A stretch of DNA of 64,000 bases from Flavobacterium marginilacus (lineage in GTDB: Bacteria > Bacteroidota > Bacteroidia > Flavobacteriales > Flavobacteriaceae), in NCBI RefSeq assembly GCF_026870155.1, contig NZ_CP113975.1:1612001-1676000 (forward strand), written 5' to 3'. Every line of letters starts with the position of its first letter. Within the stretch, counting starts at the first letter, position 1. Shown here piece after piece: positions 33,888 to 42,069 of the stretch. The notes below the pieces were generated by a model that was given only the letters and a program-made list of their open reading frames with translations, was not told where the DNA came from and made no database searches. The position numbers were made by a program, and so were the translations under genes.

Positions 33888-33911
33888 GAGGCTGCCTAAA
33901 AAGACAGCCTC
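33888..33911 (-). terminator. Terminator after the yceI operon (IS-end-like hairpin)
   Basis: GAGGCTG (33888-33894) pairs with CAGCCTC (33905-33911) around an A-rich loop. It lies 24 bp beyond the YceI stop on the minus strand. The sequence resembles the hairpin at the IS1182-type ends but is degenerate. Confidence 0.5.
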
Positions 33912-33934
33912 CGCTTCAGTATTGAATTCTAAAA

Positions 33935-34501
33935 TTAAAAGTTCAAGTTTACTGTTAATTCAAATTCATCATAGATAGCTTTGTCTCCAATGCTTTCGAA
34001 GAATGATTTAGAATTGTATTTAATGTCATATTTAGTACGGTCTACATTGAAAGCAGTAGTTGCAGTGTTTCCTTTTACAGTGATGTCAAAAGTAACTGGT
34101 TTAGTGATTCCTTTTATTGTTAAATCAGCATTTACAGTGTAAACATCTTTTCCTTTTGGAGCGATAGTTTTGAAAACTAAAGTTGAAGTTGGGAATTTAT
34201 CAGTTCCAAAAAAGTCATCAGCTTTTAAGTGACCGTTTAATTTTCCTTGGTATTCACCTGTAAGATCTGTAGCTGTCAATGAAGTCATGTCAACTGTGAA
34301 AGATCCTCCTGATAATACATTTTTCTTGAATACTAGAGCACCGCTTTTGAATCCTACAGTTCCTGAGTGCTGACCTGTTACTTTTTTTCCAACCCAGTTG
34401 ATGTTACTTTTTGCTGCATCAATTTTTTTAGTTTGTGCAGTTACTGCTACAGTAGATAATGCTACTACGAATGCTAAGGCGATAGTTTTTAAATTTTTCA
34501 T
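33935..34501 (-). CDS. YceI-family periplasmic protein
   Basis: 188 residues with a signal peptide ending at V-T-A-Q (about 22). It is a complete YceI lipocalin-like barrel: WVGKKVTGQHSGTVGFKSGAL at the start, the GHLKADDFFGTDKFPTSTLVF block in the middle, and an ELTVNLNF end. YceI proteins bind isoprenoid lipids or similar amphipathic molecules in the periplasm and are often induced by stress or base. It lies 47 bp after the nitroreductase gene, and both follow marR, so it is probably the last gene of a MarR-controlled operon. Confidence 0.93.
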   Translation of the reverse strand: MKNLKTIALAFVVALSTVAVTAQTKKIDAAKSNINWVGKKVTGQHSGTVGFKSGALVFKKNVLSGGSFTVDMTSLTATDLTGEYQGKLNGHLKADDFFGTDKFPTSTLVFKTIAPKGKDVYTVNADLTIKGITKPVTFDITVKGNTATTAFNVDRTKYDIKYNSKSFFESIGDKAIYDEFELTVNLNF

Positions 34502-34548
34502 GTTTTAATTGTTTAAAATGATTGAATTCGAATTAGTAATTATTGTTA

Positions 34549-35181
34549 TTATAAAGTGATAAATAATTCTTCTTGTGATTTTCTAACTTTTTTGTAGAAT
34601 TGAGTAGCGTCTTCCTCATGACGGTAGCCAATAGTTGCGATAAGCGAAGCATTTAAATTTAGTTTGTCTAAGCCTAATATTTCGTTTACCTGTGCAGGTA
34701 CAAAACCTTCCATTGGAGTTACGTCAATTTTTAGCTCGGCAGCAGCGTTTAGTAAGTTGCCTAATGCTAAATACGTTTGTTTTGATGTCCAGATGTTTTT
34801 AAGTGATGGTTCCAAAGTAGAAATTTTAGATTTCATAAATTCCCCATATCCAGCCAATGCTTCAAGAGGAGTCTCTCTTTCAACACTGATGGCATTCAAA
34901 AACTCATCAATTGCTTCATCACCAATGTTTGTGTCATTTGCAAAAATGAATAAATGTGAAGCATCTACTATTTGTGTCTGTCCCCAAGCTGCTGGCTGGA
35001 GCTGCGCTCTTAATTCAGGATTTTCTACGATGATTACTTTATAAGGCTGTAATCCGTATGAAGAAGAACTCAATCGAATTGCTTCTTTTAATGTGTTTAA
35101 ATCCTCTGCTGATACTTTTTTTGTTGCATCAAATTTCTTTGTTGCGTATCTCCAATTCTGATTATTCAAAAAATTGCTCAT
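34549..35181 (-). CDS. NfsB-like NAD(P)H-dependent nitroreductase
   Basis: 210 residues, no signal peptide. Nitroreductase-fold features: NNQNWRYATKKFDATKKVSAED at the start with the FMN-contact R-Y-A-T-K-K-F, SSSYGLQPYKVIIVEN, and ATIGYRHEEDATQFYKKVRKSQEELF at the end. Members are FMN homodimers that reduce nitroaromatics, quinones or enones using NAD(P)H. It starts 11 bp after the marR stop, so it is translationally close to its regulator and probably the main detoxification enzyme of the operon. Confidence 0.92.
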   Translation of the reverse strand: MSNFLNNQNWRYATKKFDATKKVSAEDLNTLKEAIRLSSSSYGLQPYKVIIVENPELRAQLQPAAWGQTQIVDASHLFIFANDTNIGDEAIDEFLNAISVERETPLEALAGYGEFMKSKISTLEPSLKNIWTSKQTYLALGNLLNAAAELKIDVTPMEGFVPAQVNEILGLDKLNLNASLIATIGYRHEEDATQFYKKVRKSQEELFITL

Positions 35182-35192
35182 ATTTATTTGTT

Positions 35193-35648
35193 TTATTTAG
35201 TTCGGTATTTTTCTAGTAAGCTGTTCAGCTGTTCTAATTCTTCTGTGTTTAAATTTTTAGCAAAAAACTCTTCGTGTTCCTGTACTTTTGGATCTAATTC
35301 GGCCAATAAATCAAGACCTTTTTGAGTAATCAGAACTTCAATTTTTCTTCGGTTATCTGGGCATACGTTGCGGGTAACCAAATCTTTCAATAATAATTTA
35401 TCTACTAATCTCGTTGTATTGCTTGTTTTGGCGAGCATTCGTTCCTGTATAATGCACATATTGGCAGGGCATCCTTTTTGCCCTCTTAATATTCGTAATA
35501 CATTGAATTGTTCTCCTGATATGTCATAAGGTTTTATGATATCATTAAAGCGTTCTGTAATTACGTTTACAGTATACATTATATTCAAAACAATTTGTTT
35601 TGCTTTACTGTATTCAACCGTGCTTTTTAATTCATCTTCAATCTTCAT
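35193..35648 (-). CDS. MarR-family transcriptional regulator
   Basis: 151 residues from ATG 35648. A longer frame reaches ATG 35684, but that codon lies upstream of the likely -7 box and inside the operator region, so the shorter start is better. The winged helix region contains GEQFNVLRILRGQKGCPANMCIIQERMLAKTSNTTRLVDKL and RKIEVLITQKGLDLL, the MarR recognition helix and wing. Family members repress nearby detoxification genes until a phenolic or oxidant ligand binds. It heads the nitroreductase-YceI operon and has two palindromes in its own promoter. Confidence 0.9.
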   Translation of the reverse strand: MKIEDELKSTVEYSKAKQIVLNIMYTVNVITERFNDIIKPYDISGEQFNVLRILRGQKGCPANMCIIQERMLAKTSNTTRLVDKLLLKDLVTRNVCPDNRRKIEVLITQKGLDLLAELDPKVQEHEEFFAKNLNTEELEQLNSLLEKYRTK

Positions 35649-35661
35649 GGCTTCATATCTT

Positions 35662-35707
35662 ATTTGTTGATACAAATGTAACATTATTTATATTTGTATA
35701 TACAAAT
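35662..35707 (-). promoter_or_regulatory. marR promoter with two candidate MarR operators
   Basis: ATTTGTATATACAAAT (35692-35707) is a perfect 16-bp palindrome; ATTTGTTGATACAAAT (35662-35677) is the same site with one pair of centre mismatches. Their centres are 30 bp apart. On the minus strand the distal site supplies a -33 TTG (35705-35703) and the proximal site overlaps the -7 box TACATTTG (35680-35673), spacer 22. Repressor on both sites would block polymerase. Confidence 0.7.
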
Positions 35708-35858
35708 GTTTGAGTTAATTTTTTGTTAAGAAAATACAATGAAATCTTTTTGGAATAATTAAAATGCAGTAATAATAAGGGGAGAAGCTAGTGAAAACAA
35801 GGGTTGTGGTGTCTTTTTGAAAAAATAAAAATACAATTTTAGAGAAAAGATGTTTTAG

Positions 35859-36329
35859 TTATCTGGTTTCCTGAGCCATTATTTTTAATTCATTTTCAAG
35901 TCTGTCAAAGTTCTCTTCGTTTTTATCGACCACAAAAGGCTTTAATTTATTGCATTCTTCTGCAGAATTAAAAAGCATTTTAAAAACAATTTTTGTTTTT
36001 TCGCTAGATACTTCTTCAAACGCTGCCAATATTTGGAACAGTGGTTTGGAATGACGCTTCCATGCTATTAATGAAGGTACTTCAATTTTAATAAATTCAC
36101 ATTCATTAGGGTAGTTTCCCTTGTCAGGGCCATGCATGATGAAACTCCATTTTCCGCCTACACGGAAATCAAATTCATTAAAAGCATTTGTAAACCCAGC
36201 TGGTCCCCACCATTTTTTTAAATGCTCAGGTTCTGTTCAGGCACGAAAAACAAGTTCTCTCGATGTATTTACAATTCTGGAACTGACTATTTCACTGTCT
36301 GGAGTTGTTGTTAGGATTTCTGTTGTCAT
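35859..36329 (-). pseudogene. AHSA1/START-like (SRPBCC) gene broken by one in-frame stop
   Basis: Reading the minus strand from ATG 36329 gives a 156-codon AHSA1-type (SRPBCC) protein with a single TGA at codon 31 (36239-36237). It falls after L-V-F-R-A and before T-E-P-E-H-L-K-K-W-W-G-P. In homologs this codon is usually tryptophan or another aromatic, so a TGG to TGA change fits. The rest is intact (GGKWSFIMHGPDKGNYPNECEF and the C-terminal helix LENELKIMAQE). An ATG at codon 65 could restart a 92-residue fragment. AHSA1-like proteins bind hydrophobic ligands, and some act with Hsp90. The IS982-type element begins 83 bp upstream and may have separated the gene from its promoter. Confidence 0.75.
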
Positions 36330-36412
36330 TTGCCGCTGTTTATAGTTATTACGTCAGTTAAATTAGATTGTATCAAATCGGTCATTAAGCTGACACAATT
36401 TTTTTTAATGAT

Positions 36413-37426
36413 AACCTGAACTCGATTAATAATTTTGGTTGAAAATTTTGTAGAAAAAGGTAAAATTTAGTATATTTAAATTTCTGACAATTAAATATTT
36501 AACTAAACTCTACCTTATGATTTGTTTTGATAAAATTACAGATATTTTTTCTATTGTTGATGAATTTTGCAAAGATTTTGATAAAACCACACAGTCTTTT
36601 CTGCTAGGAAAACCTTCCAAACGTCCTTCGATTATGTCAAAATCAGAAGTAATTACAATTTATTTACTTTTTCATTTGAGTGGTTTTCGCTGTTTCAAGC
36701 ATTATTACATTTTTTATGTCCAAAAGCATATGCAAAATGAATTTCCTAATACAGTTTCTTATAATCGCTTTTTAGAACTAATGCAAAGTGTTCTTTTGCC
36801 AATGACAATTTTTGCCAAAACCTGTTGCTTAGGCAATTGCACAGGCATTTCGTTTGTAGACTCAACACCAATTAGAGTTTGTAAAAACAAACGAATCAGT
36901 AGAAACAAAGTTTTTAAAGGTATTGCCACTACAGGGAAATCTACAATGGGCTGGTTTCATGGGTTTAAACTCCACATCATCATTAATGACAAAGGAGAAT
37001 TGTTAAGTTTTGCTGTAACTCAAGCCAACGTAGATGATAGAGAGCCACTGAAAAATGAGGGCTTTTTGAATGCTATTTTCGGAAAACTATTTGGTGATAA
37101 AGGATATATAAGCGAGAAACTCTCTCAATTATTATTTGTTGATGGAATCCAATTAATTACAAGTATTCGAAATAATATGAAAAATAGTTTGATGGAAATG
37201 AGTGATAAAATTTTACTCCGTAAACGTTCAATAATAGAAACGGTTAACGATGAACTTAAAAATATTTGCCAAGTTGAACATTCTAGACATCGTTCATTTA
37301 CCAACTTTTTGTCAAATCTTATCGCTGGAATAATTGCTTATAATTTTCTGCCTAAAAAACCTTCTTTGAAATACGAAACGATTAAAACTAACCAATTGGC
37401 TGTATTTTATTAATCGAGTTCAGGTT
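36413..37426 (+). mobile_element. Complete IS982-type insertion sequence
   Basis: 1014 bp with 20-bp perfect terminal inverted repeats at 36413-36432 and 37407-37426 (AACCTGAACTCGATTAATAA and its complement). One intact transposase gene lies inside, its stop within the right repeat. GAT flanks both outer edges and could be a 3-bp target duplication, but that is too short to be sure. It separates the AHSA1 pseudogene from dnaK. Confidence 0.88.
36517..37413 (+). CDS. IS982-family transposase
   Basis: 298 residues, one continuous frame. The N-terminus has the IS982 form (ITDIFSIVDEFCKDF, then SEVITIYLLFHLSGFRCFKHYY). The DDE residues are visible as the first Asp in ISFVDSTPIRVC, the second in LFGDKGYIS and the Glu in KRSIIETVNDELKNIC. 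GIATTGKSTMGWFHGFKLHII is the typical strand block between the first two. No disruption is seen, so the element may be mobile and could supply transposase for the MITE-like element at 30808-31002. Confidence 0.93.
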   Translation: MICFDKITDIFSIVDEFCKDFDKTTQSFLLGKPSKRPSIMSKSEVITIYLLFHLSGFRCFKHYYIFYVQKHMQNEFPNTVSYNRFLELMQSVLLPMTIFAKTCCLGNCTGISFVDSTPIRVCKNKRISRNKVFKGIATTGKSTMGWFHGFKLHIIINDKGELLSFAVTQANVDDREPLKNEGFLNAIFGKLFGDKGYISEKLSQLLFVDGIQLITSIRNNMKNSLMEMSDKILLRKRSIIETVNDELKNICQVEHSRHRSFTNFLSNLIAGIIAYNFLPKKPSLKYETIKTNQLAVFY

Positions 37427-37664
37427 GATACTAAGTTATAAAATAAGTGATGATTTTGCTAAAGCCAGTTTGTTTTTCGAATTAGTATTGGTTTTATTGA
37501 ACTGACGGGGTAAATAAATCTCAAAATGTCAGTTTGTCATACTGTTTTATGCCAAATTTATTATAAACTGACAATTTACTTTGTTTTTTATAATGGCACA
37601 GTGATTGCTTTTGAGTCTTCGAGTTATGAAACTAAGTATATAATAAAAATTAAATATATTAAAA

Positions 37665-39545
37665 ATGGGTAAAATAATCGGAATTGATTTAGGTACTACA
37701 AACTCTTGTGTTTCTGTAATGGAAGGTAATGAAGCAGTTGTTATCCCTAACGCGGAAGGAAAAAGAACTACACCATCTATCATCGCTTTTGTTGAAGGTG
37801 GAGAAATTAAAGTGGGAGATCCTGCTAAAAGACAAGCAGTAACTAATCCAACTAAGACTATTGCTTCTGTTAAACGTTTTATGGGACATACTTTTGCTGA
37901 AATCACTGAAGAAGCAAAAAGAGTACCTTATTCTGTAGTGAAAGGTGACAACAATACACCACGTGTTGATATTGACGGCCGTTTATACACTGCACAGGAA
38001 TTGTCAGCAATGACTCTTCAAAAAATGAAAAAAACTGCTGAAGACTATTTAGGTCAAACTGTAACTGAAGCGGTTATTACTGTTCCTGCTTACTTTAACG
38101 ATGCACAGCGTCAGGCTACAAAAGAAGCTGGTGAAATCGCTGGTCTTAAAGTTATGCGTATCATCAATGAGCCAACTGCAGCTGCACTTGCTTATGGATT
38201 GGACAAAAAAGGAACTGATCAAAAAATTGCTGTTTACGATTTGGGTGGAGGTACTTTTGATATCTCTGTTCTTGAATTAGGAGACGGTGTATTCGAAGTA
38301 TTGTCAACTGACGGTGATACTCACTTAGGAGGTGATGATTTTGACCACGAAATCATTGACTGGTTAGCTGACGAATTTAAAGCTGAAGAAGGTATCGATT
38401 TGCGTCTTGACCCAATGTCATTACAGCGTATCAAAGAAGCTGCTGAGAAAGCAAAAATTGAATTGTCTTCTGGTGCTGAAACTGAAATCAACTTACCATA
38501 CGTAACAGCTACTGCTTCTGGACCAAAACACTTAGTGAAAAAATTATCAAGAGCTAAATTTGAGCAATTGACAGATTCATTAGTAAAACGTTCTATGGCA
38601 CCAGTTGCTAAAGCGTTGAAAAATGCTGGTTTATCTGTTTCTGATATCGACGAAGTTATCTTGGTTGGTGGTTCTACACGTATCCCAAAAATCGTTGAAG
38701 AGGTTGAGAAATTCTTCGGTAAAAAAGCATCTAAAGGTGTTAACCCTGATGAAGTTGTTGCAATTGGAGCAGCTATTCAAGGTGGAGTTCTTTCTGGAGA
38801 TGTAAAAGATGTATTGTTGCTTGACGTTACTCCATTATCTTTAGGAATCGAAACTATGGGTGGTGTAATGACTGTTCTTATCGAAGCTAACACTACTATC
38901 CCAACTAAAAAATCTCAGGTATTCTCTACTGCTTCTGATTCTCAGCCATCTGTTGAGCTTCACGTATTACAGGGAGCTAGAGCAATGGCTGCTGATAACA
39001 AAACTATCGGTCGTTTCCACTTAGACGGTATCCCGCCAGCACCAAGAGGAGTTCCTCAAATCGAAGTTGCTTTTGATATCGATGCTAATGGTATCATCAA
39101 AGTAACTGCTACTGACAAAGGAACTGGTAAATCTCACGATATCCGTATCGAGGCTTCTTCTGGATTAACTGCTGAAGAAATCGAAAGAATGAAACAAGAT
39201 GCTGAAGCTAACGCTGAGTCTGATAAATTAGCTAAAGAAAGAGCTGAAAAATTGAATGAAGCTGATAGTACTATTTTCCAAACTGAAAGTCAATTGAAAG
39301 AATTGGGAGATAAAATTTCAGACCAAAACAAAACAGCTATCGAGTACGCTTTAACAGAATTGAGAATGGCTCACCAATCTCAAGATCTTGAGGCTATCCA
39401 AAAAGGATTAGACAATGTGAACGCAGCTTGGAAAACAGCTACTGAAGCAATGTATGCTCAAGGAGAACAAGGTCAGGCTGCTGAGCCACAAGCACAGTCG
39501 CAAGGTGACAATGTTGAAGACGTTGAATTCGAAGAAGTAAAATAA
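37665..39545 (+). CDS. dnaK: Chaperone DnaK (Hsp70)
   Basis: 626 residues. ATPase domain (1-380) begins [21 protein letters not shown] and has the phosphate loops [17 protein letters not shown] and VGGSTRIPK. The [15 protein letters not shown] linker leads to the substrate-binding beta-domain and an alpha lid, ending in a disordered acidic tail with [10 protein letters not shown]. DnaK folds and refolds proteins with DnaJ and GrpE, neither of which is in the window. The gene is alone, with a 238-bp leader after the IS982-type element and a terminator behind. The length is slightly short of the E. coli protein but normal for Bacteroidota. Confidence 0.98.
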   Translation: MGKIIGIDLGTTNSCVSVMEGNEAVVIPNAEGKRTTPSIIAFVEGGEIKVGDPAKRQAVTNPTKTIASVKRFMGHTFAEITEEAKRVPYSVVKGDNNTPRVDIDGRLYTAQELSAMTLQKMKKTAEDYLGQTVTEAVITVPAYFNDAQRQATKEAGEIAGLKVMRIINEPTAAALAYGLDKKGTDQKIAVYDLGGGTFDISVLELGDGVFEVLSTDGDTHLGGDDFDHEIIDWLADEFKAEEGIDLRLDPMSLQRIKEAAEKAKIELSSGAETEINLPYVTATASGPKHLVKKLSRAKFEQLTDSLVKRSMAPVAKALKNAGLSVSDIDEVILVGGSTRIPKIVEEVEKFFGKKASKGVNPDEVVAIGAAIQGGVLSGDVKDVLLLDVTPLSLGIETMGGVMTVLIEANTTIPTKKSQVFSTASDSQPSVELHVLQGARAMAADNKTIGRFHLDGIPPAPRGVPQIEVAFDIDANGIIKVTATDKGTGKSHDIRIEASSGLTAEEIERMKQDAEANAESDKLAKERAEKLNEADSTIFQTESQLKELGDKISDQNKTAIEYALTELRMAHQSQDLEAIQKGLDNVNAAWKTATEAMYAQGEQGQAAEPQAQSQGDNVEDVEFEEVK

Positions 39546-39588
39546 TCTTTTTTAGATAAAAGAGAATAGACTTTTAGATTATAGATAA

Positions 39589-39617
39589 AAACCGAGCTAA
39601 AAATGGCTCGGTTTTTT
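39589..39617 (+). terminator. dnaK terminator (left copy of a duplicated hairpin)
   Basis: AAACCGAGC (39589-39597) pairs with GCTCGGTTT (39606-39614) and a T-run follows. A near copy lies at 41201-41230, after the ATPase/nuclease-like cassette. Confidence 0.85.
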
Positions 39618-39651
39618 GTTTATATTTACATTGTAATTAGAAAAACAAAAG

Positions 39652-40773
39652 ATGGAAAAGTTAATAGTTAAAAATTTTGGACCAATAAAAGAAGCTGAAA
39701 TAGATTTGACTAAATATGTTGTGTTTATTGGAGATACTTCTACTGGAAAAAGTGTTTTGGCGAAGTTGATTTCTATTTTTAGGGATTTTTCTAATCTATT
39801 AAAAAATAAGTACGAGAAAGCGAATTATGAAAAAGACTTAGATTTAAATAATCAATTAAATAACTATAATATTGATTTTGATATTGATGATTCTTTTTTT
39901 GAATATTCTAATCCTGAATTGTTAGTAGTAATTGAAAAGAAGAAAATATTAAATATTAGAAATGATTTCGAAAAAAATAATTCATCTAATAAAGATTTCT
40001 TTAAAGATTTTCCAGATGAGGAAATAAAAAATGTTTTTGCACAAATTTATAATTTCAGAAGTACAGTTTATTTTCCTCCCGAAAGAATGTTAATTTCTTC
40101 AGTGGAGTCTTCAATTTATGGTTTATTGGCTAACAATGTTGCGCTCCCTATCTGTTTTAAGAATTTTGCAGCAAGGTATCAGTTCGCAAAAAATGAAAAA
40201 CAAAATATGTTATTTGAAGATTTTGGTTTTGGTTATGCTAATGTAAACAATGAAGTTTTAATATATAATCTAACAGGTGAATTTCAATTAAATAAAGCTT
40301 CGAGTGGAATTCAGTCACTATTACCGCTTCTTTTGGTCTTGAAGTATGAATTAAGGTTAGAAGTTTTAAAACCAGAATTAAATTTTTTAGTAGAGGAGCC
40401 AGAGTTAAATTTGTTTCCGATAAAGCAAAAAAAACTAATTGATTATTTGATACAAAATATAAATAATACAAAACATAAATTAATAATTACAACTCATAGC
40501 CCTTATGTTCTTTCAGCGTTAGATACTTTGATGTTAGCAAAAAATACTTTTAATGAGCATAAAGAACTAAAAGATGATATAAGTAAAATAGTTTATGAAG
40601 GAAGATGGATAGATTACAATGATATTTCAGTTTATGAAGTTCGAAATGATGGAAAAGTGTATTCCATCAAAAATGAAGAATTTCGTAGTATTGATACAAA
40701 TGCAATTGACAGGGTTTCGGATATTATTTCGGAAGAGTTTGATAAACTAACAGAGTTACGATATGCACATTAA
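39652..40773 (+). CDS. ABC/OLD-like AAA ATPase of a two-gene cassette
   Basis: 373 residues, cytoplasmic. KLIVKNFGPIKEAEIDL at the N-terminus is the usual first strand of SMC/RecF/OLD-type ATPases. Walker A is GDTSTGKS (27-34), the ABC signature is SSGIQS (217-222), Walker B is FLVEEPELNLFP (245-256) and the switch His is in TTHSPYVLS (His282). There is no long coiled coil and no TOPRIM domain. The linker between Walker A and the signature is rich in Asn/Asp/Lys and very AT-rich. Its last 11 bases overlap the next gene, so the two are translated together. ATPases of this type pair with effector nucleases in defence systems such as Septu, PARIS and Gabija. The defence role here is inference. 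Confidence 0.82.
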   Translation: MEKLIVKNFGPIKEAEIDLTKYVVFIGDTSTGKSVLAKLISIFRDFSNLLKNKYEKANYEKDLDLNNQLNNYNIDFDIDDSFFEYSNPELLVVIEKKKILNIRNDFEKNNSSNKDFFKDFPDEEIKNVFAQIYNFRSTVYFPPERMLISSVESSIYGLLANNVALPICFKNFAARYQFAKNEKQNMLFEDFGFGYANVNNEVLIYNLTGEFQLNKASSGIQSLLPLLLVLKYELRLEVLKPELNFLVEEPELNLFPIKQKKLIDYLIQNINNTKHKLIITTHSPYVLSALDTLMLAKNTFNEHKELKDDISKIVYEGRWIDYNDISVYEVRNDGKVYSIKNEEFRSIDTNAIDRVSDIISEEFDKLTELRYAH

Positions 40774-41215
40774 TTTTGATGAGTTGATTGCAGCACTTCA
40801 AGATTGTTGTTCAAGAAGTAAAATAGCATCTGAGAATGGAATGAAATTCGAGATTGATTCACGTGAAGTTTTTACGCGAATTAAGATTGATAATTGTTTA
40901 ATCGCTTCGCAACAAGTTCAGAAGTGTGACTTTGGATTTGTAAGGCATTCAAATGATGAGTTTTACTTTGTTGAATTAAAAGGTAAAAATATTGAAACTG
41001 CGGTTGATCAAATTATTAGTACTATTAAAATTTTTGATTCTGATTTGATTAAAATTCCACAAGGGAAAAGATTTGGATTTATTGTTAGTTCACGAAATCC
41101 TTTGTCAGATCAGAAAATTCGAAATTTAAAACAAGACTTCGCAAAAAAATATGGTCATTTTTTAGTTATAAAAAATAAATATTGTCCATATGTTCCAAAA
41201 AAACTGAGCCAGTAA
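40763..41215 (+). CDS. Small PD-(D/E)XK-like protein, partner of the ATPase
   Basis: 150 residues, unrecognised as a named family. The central part reads like a PD-(D/E)XK nuclease core: Asp56 in KCDFGFV, then Glu71 and Lys73 in YFVELKGK, with Gln83 in AVDQI on the next helix. The ELKG followed by an A-x-x-Q-I helix is common in restriction-type and Holliday-resolvase-type nucleases. The upstream strands (EVFTRIKIDN) and the closing FGFIVSS strand fit the same fold. It starts inside the ATPase gene (overlap 40763-40773). I infer that it is the nuclease effector; a non-catalytic ligand-binding role is the alternative. Confidence 0.65.
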   Translation: MHINFDELIAALQDCCSRSKIASENGMKFEIDSREVFTRIKIDNCLIASQQVQKCDFGFVRHSNDEFYFVELKGKNIETAVDQIISTIKIFDSDLIKIPQGKRFGFIVSSRNPLSDQKIRNLKQDFAKKYGHFLVIKNKYCPYVPKKLSQ

Positions 41216-41230
41216 TTGCTCGGTTTTTTT
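41201..41230 (+). terminator. Terminator closing the cassette (right copy of the duplicated hairpin)
   Basis: AAACTGAGC (41201-41209) pairs with GCTCGGTTT (41218-41226) using one G-U pair, then a T-run. The hairpin overlaps the stop codon of the nuclease-like gene. It also faces the minus-strand gene ending at 41251. Confidence 0.8.
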
Positions 41231-41250
41231 GTTAATATGACCAGCTAAGC

Positions 41251-41892
41251 TTAATCCTCTTTCATTATGACAATTTCTCCCAGCATCATTAAAGTTGGTT
41301 TTATTGTGATAGTAATTTCAGGATTATTTTTAATCTTAAATTCTACAGTATTATAACCAATATAAGAGAATATTAAAACATCTCCTTTTTTTGCACTTAT
41401 TGAAAATTTTCCATCGAAGTCAGTTTGTGTTATAATTTTGGTTCCTTTAACCATAACATTTGCTCCTGGTATTGGATTTTTATTTTCGTCATAAACAATT
41501 CCATGATACATTGATTTTTCTTTAGCTTCAATGACTGTAGTGGAATCATCCAATTGTTTTTTGTCTGTTTGTTCTGTTTTAATAGATTCTTGTGCCTTTG
41601 CGGTTTGGCTTCCTAATCCTAAGAAAGCAATTATTGACGCGGTTGCCAACATCCAAATTGAACTTTTTTCTTTTGGAATGAAGATAGTGTGATTAAGTTG
41701 ACTGCTTGTAAATCGGCCGCATATTTTCGAATTTTGATTATAATAGTTCAATATTTCCCTGTCGGAAGCAGTAGTAAAGTCAATAACATCCTTTTGGCAG
41801 GAAGCACAAAATTTTCCTTTTTGTGAAGATGTCATTTCGTTCCAATTTTCTTTACAGGGTTTTGGAATGGAAATATTAATTTTATTAGCCAT
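41251..41892 (-). CDS. Membrane protein with CarboxypepD_reg-like (CNA-B-type) domain
   Basis: 213 residues, minus strand. The cytosolic N-terminus (about 1-70) has a Cys-containing motif (KPCKENWNEMTSSQKGKFCASCQKDVIDF) common in Flavobacterium proteins. One membrane segment follows at about 78-98 (IWMLATASIIAFLGLGSQTAKAQ). A carboxypeptidase-regulatory-like beta-sandwich occupies about 130-200 (MYHGIVYDENKNPIPGANVMVKG, TDFDGKFSI, IFSYIGYNTVEF). This domain also begins SusC proteins. Here it is freestanding on an inner-membrane anchor with no known function. It converges on the cassette terminator. Confidence 0.75.
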   Translation of the reverse strand: MANKINISIPKPCKENWNEMTSSQKGKFCASCQKDVIDFTTASDREILNYYNQNSKICGRFTSSQLNHTIFIPKEKSSIWMLATASIIAFLGLGSQTAKAQESIKTEQTDKKQLDDSTTVIEAKEKSMYHGIVYDENKNPIPGANVMVKGTKIITQTDFDGKFSISAKKGDVLIFSYIGYNTVEFKIKNNPEITITIKPTLMMLGEIVIMKED

Positions 41893-42069
41893 ACTTTTTT
41901 GGTGTAATTTTATTCAAATGATCAATCTTATAAAAATAACTATTTTTTGTAAATGAAATCATTTTTAAATAAACTTGGGGAAATAGTTTTGTTATTTTAA
42001 TGAATGATTGGTTAGTAAAATAATTCTCATTTTAAAAGATTTTTGTAATATTACTATACAAATTATTTT

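Noticed and set aside
35649..35684. 12-codon extension of MarR
   Set aside because: It would start upstream of the -7 box and overlap an operator palindrome, so it is not transcribed as a leader.
36121..36345. 74-codon plus-strand frame opposite the AHSA1 pseudogene
   Set aside because: It is antisense to the clear AHSA1-like coding sequence on the minus strand.
39652..40773. ABC transporter ATP-binding subunit
   Set aside because: It has no membrane partner; the NFGPIKEAEIDL start and EEPELNLFP box match SMC/RecF/OLD-type ATPases instead.
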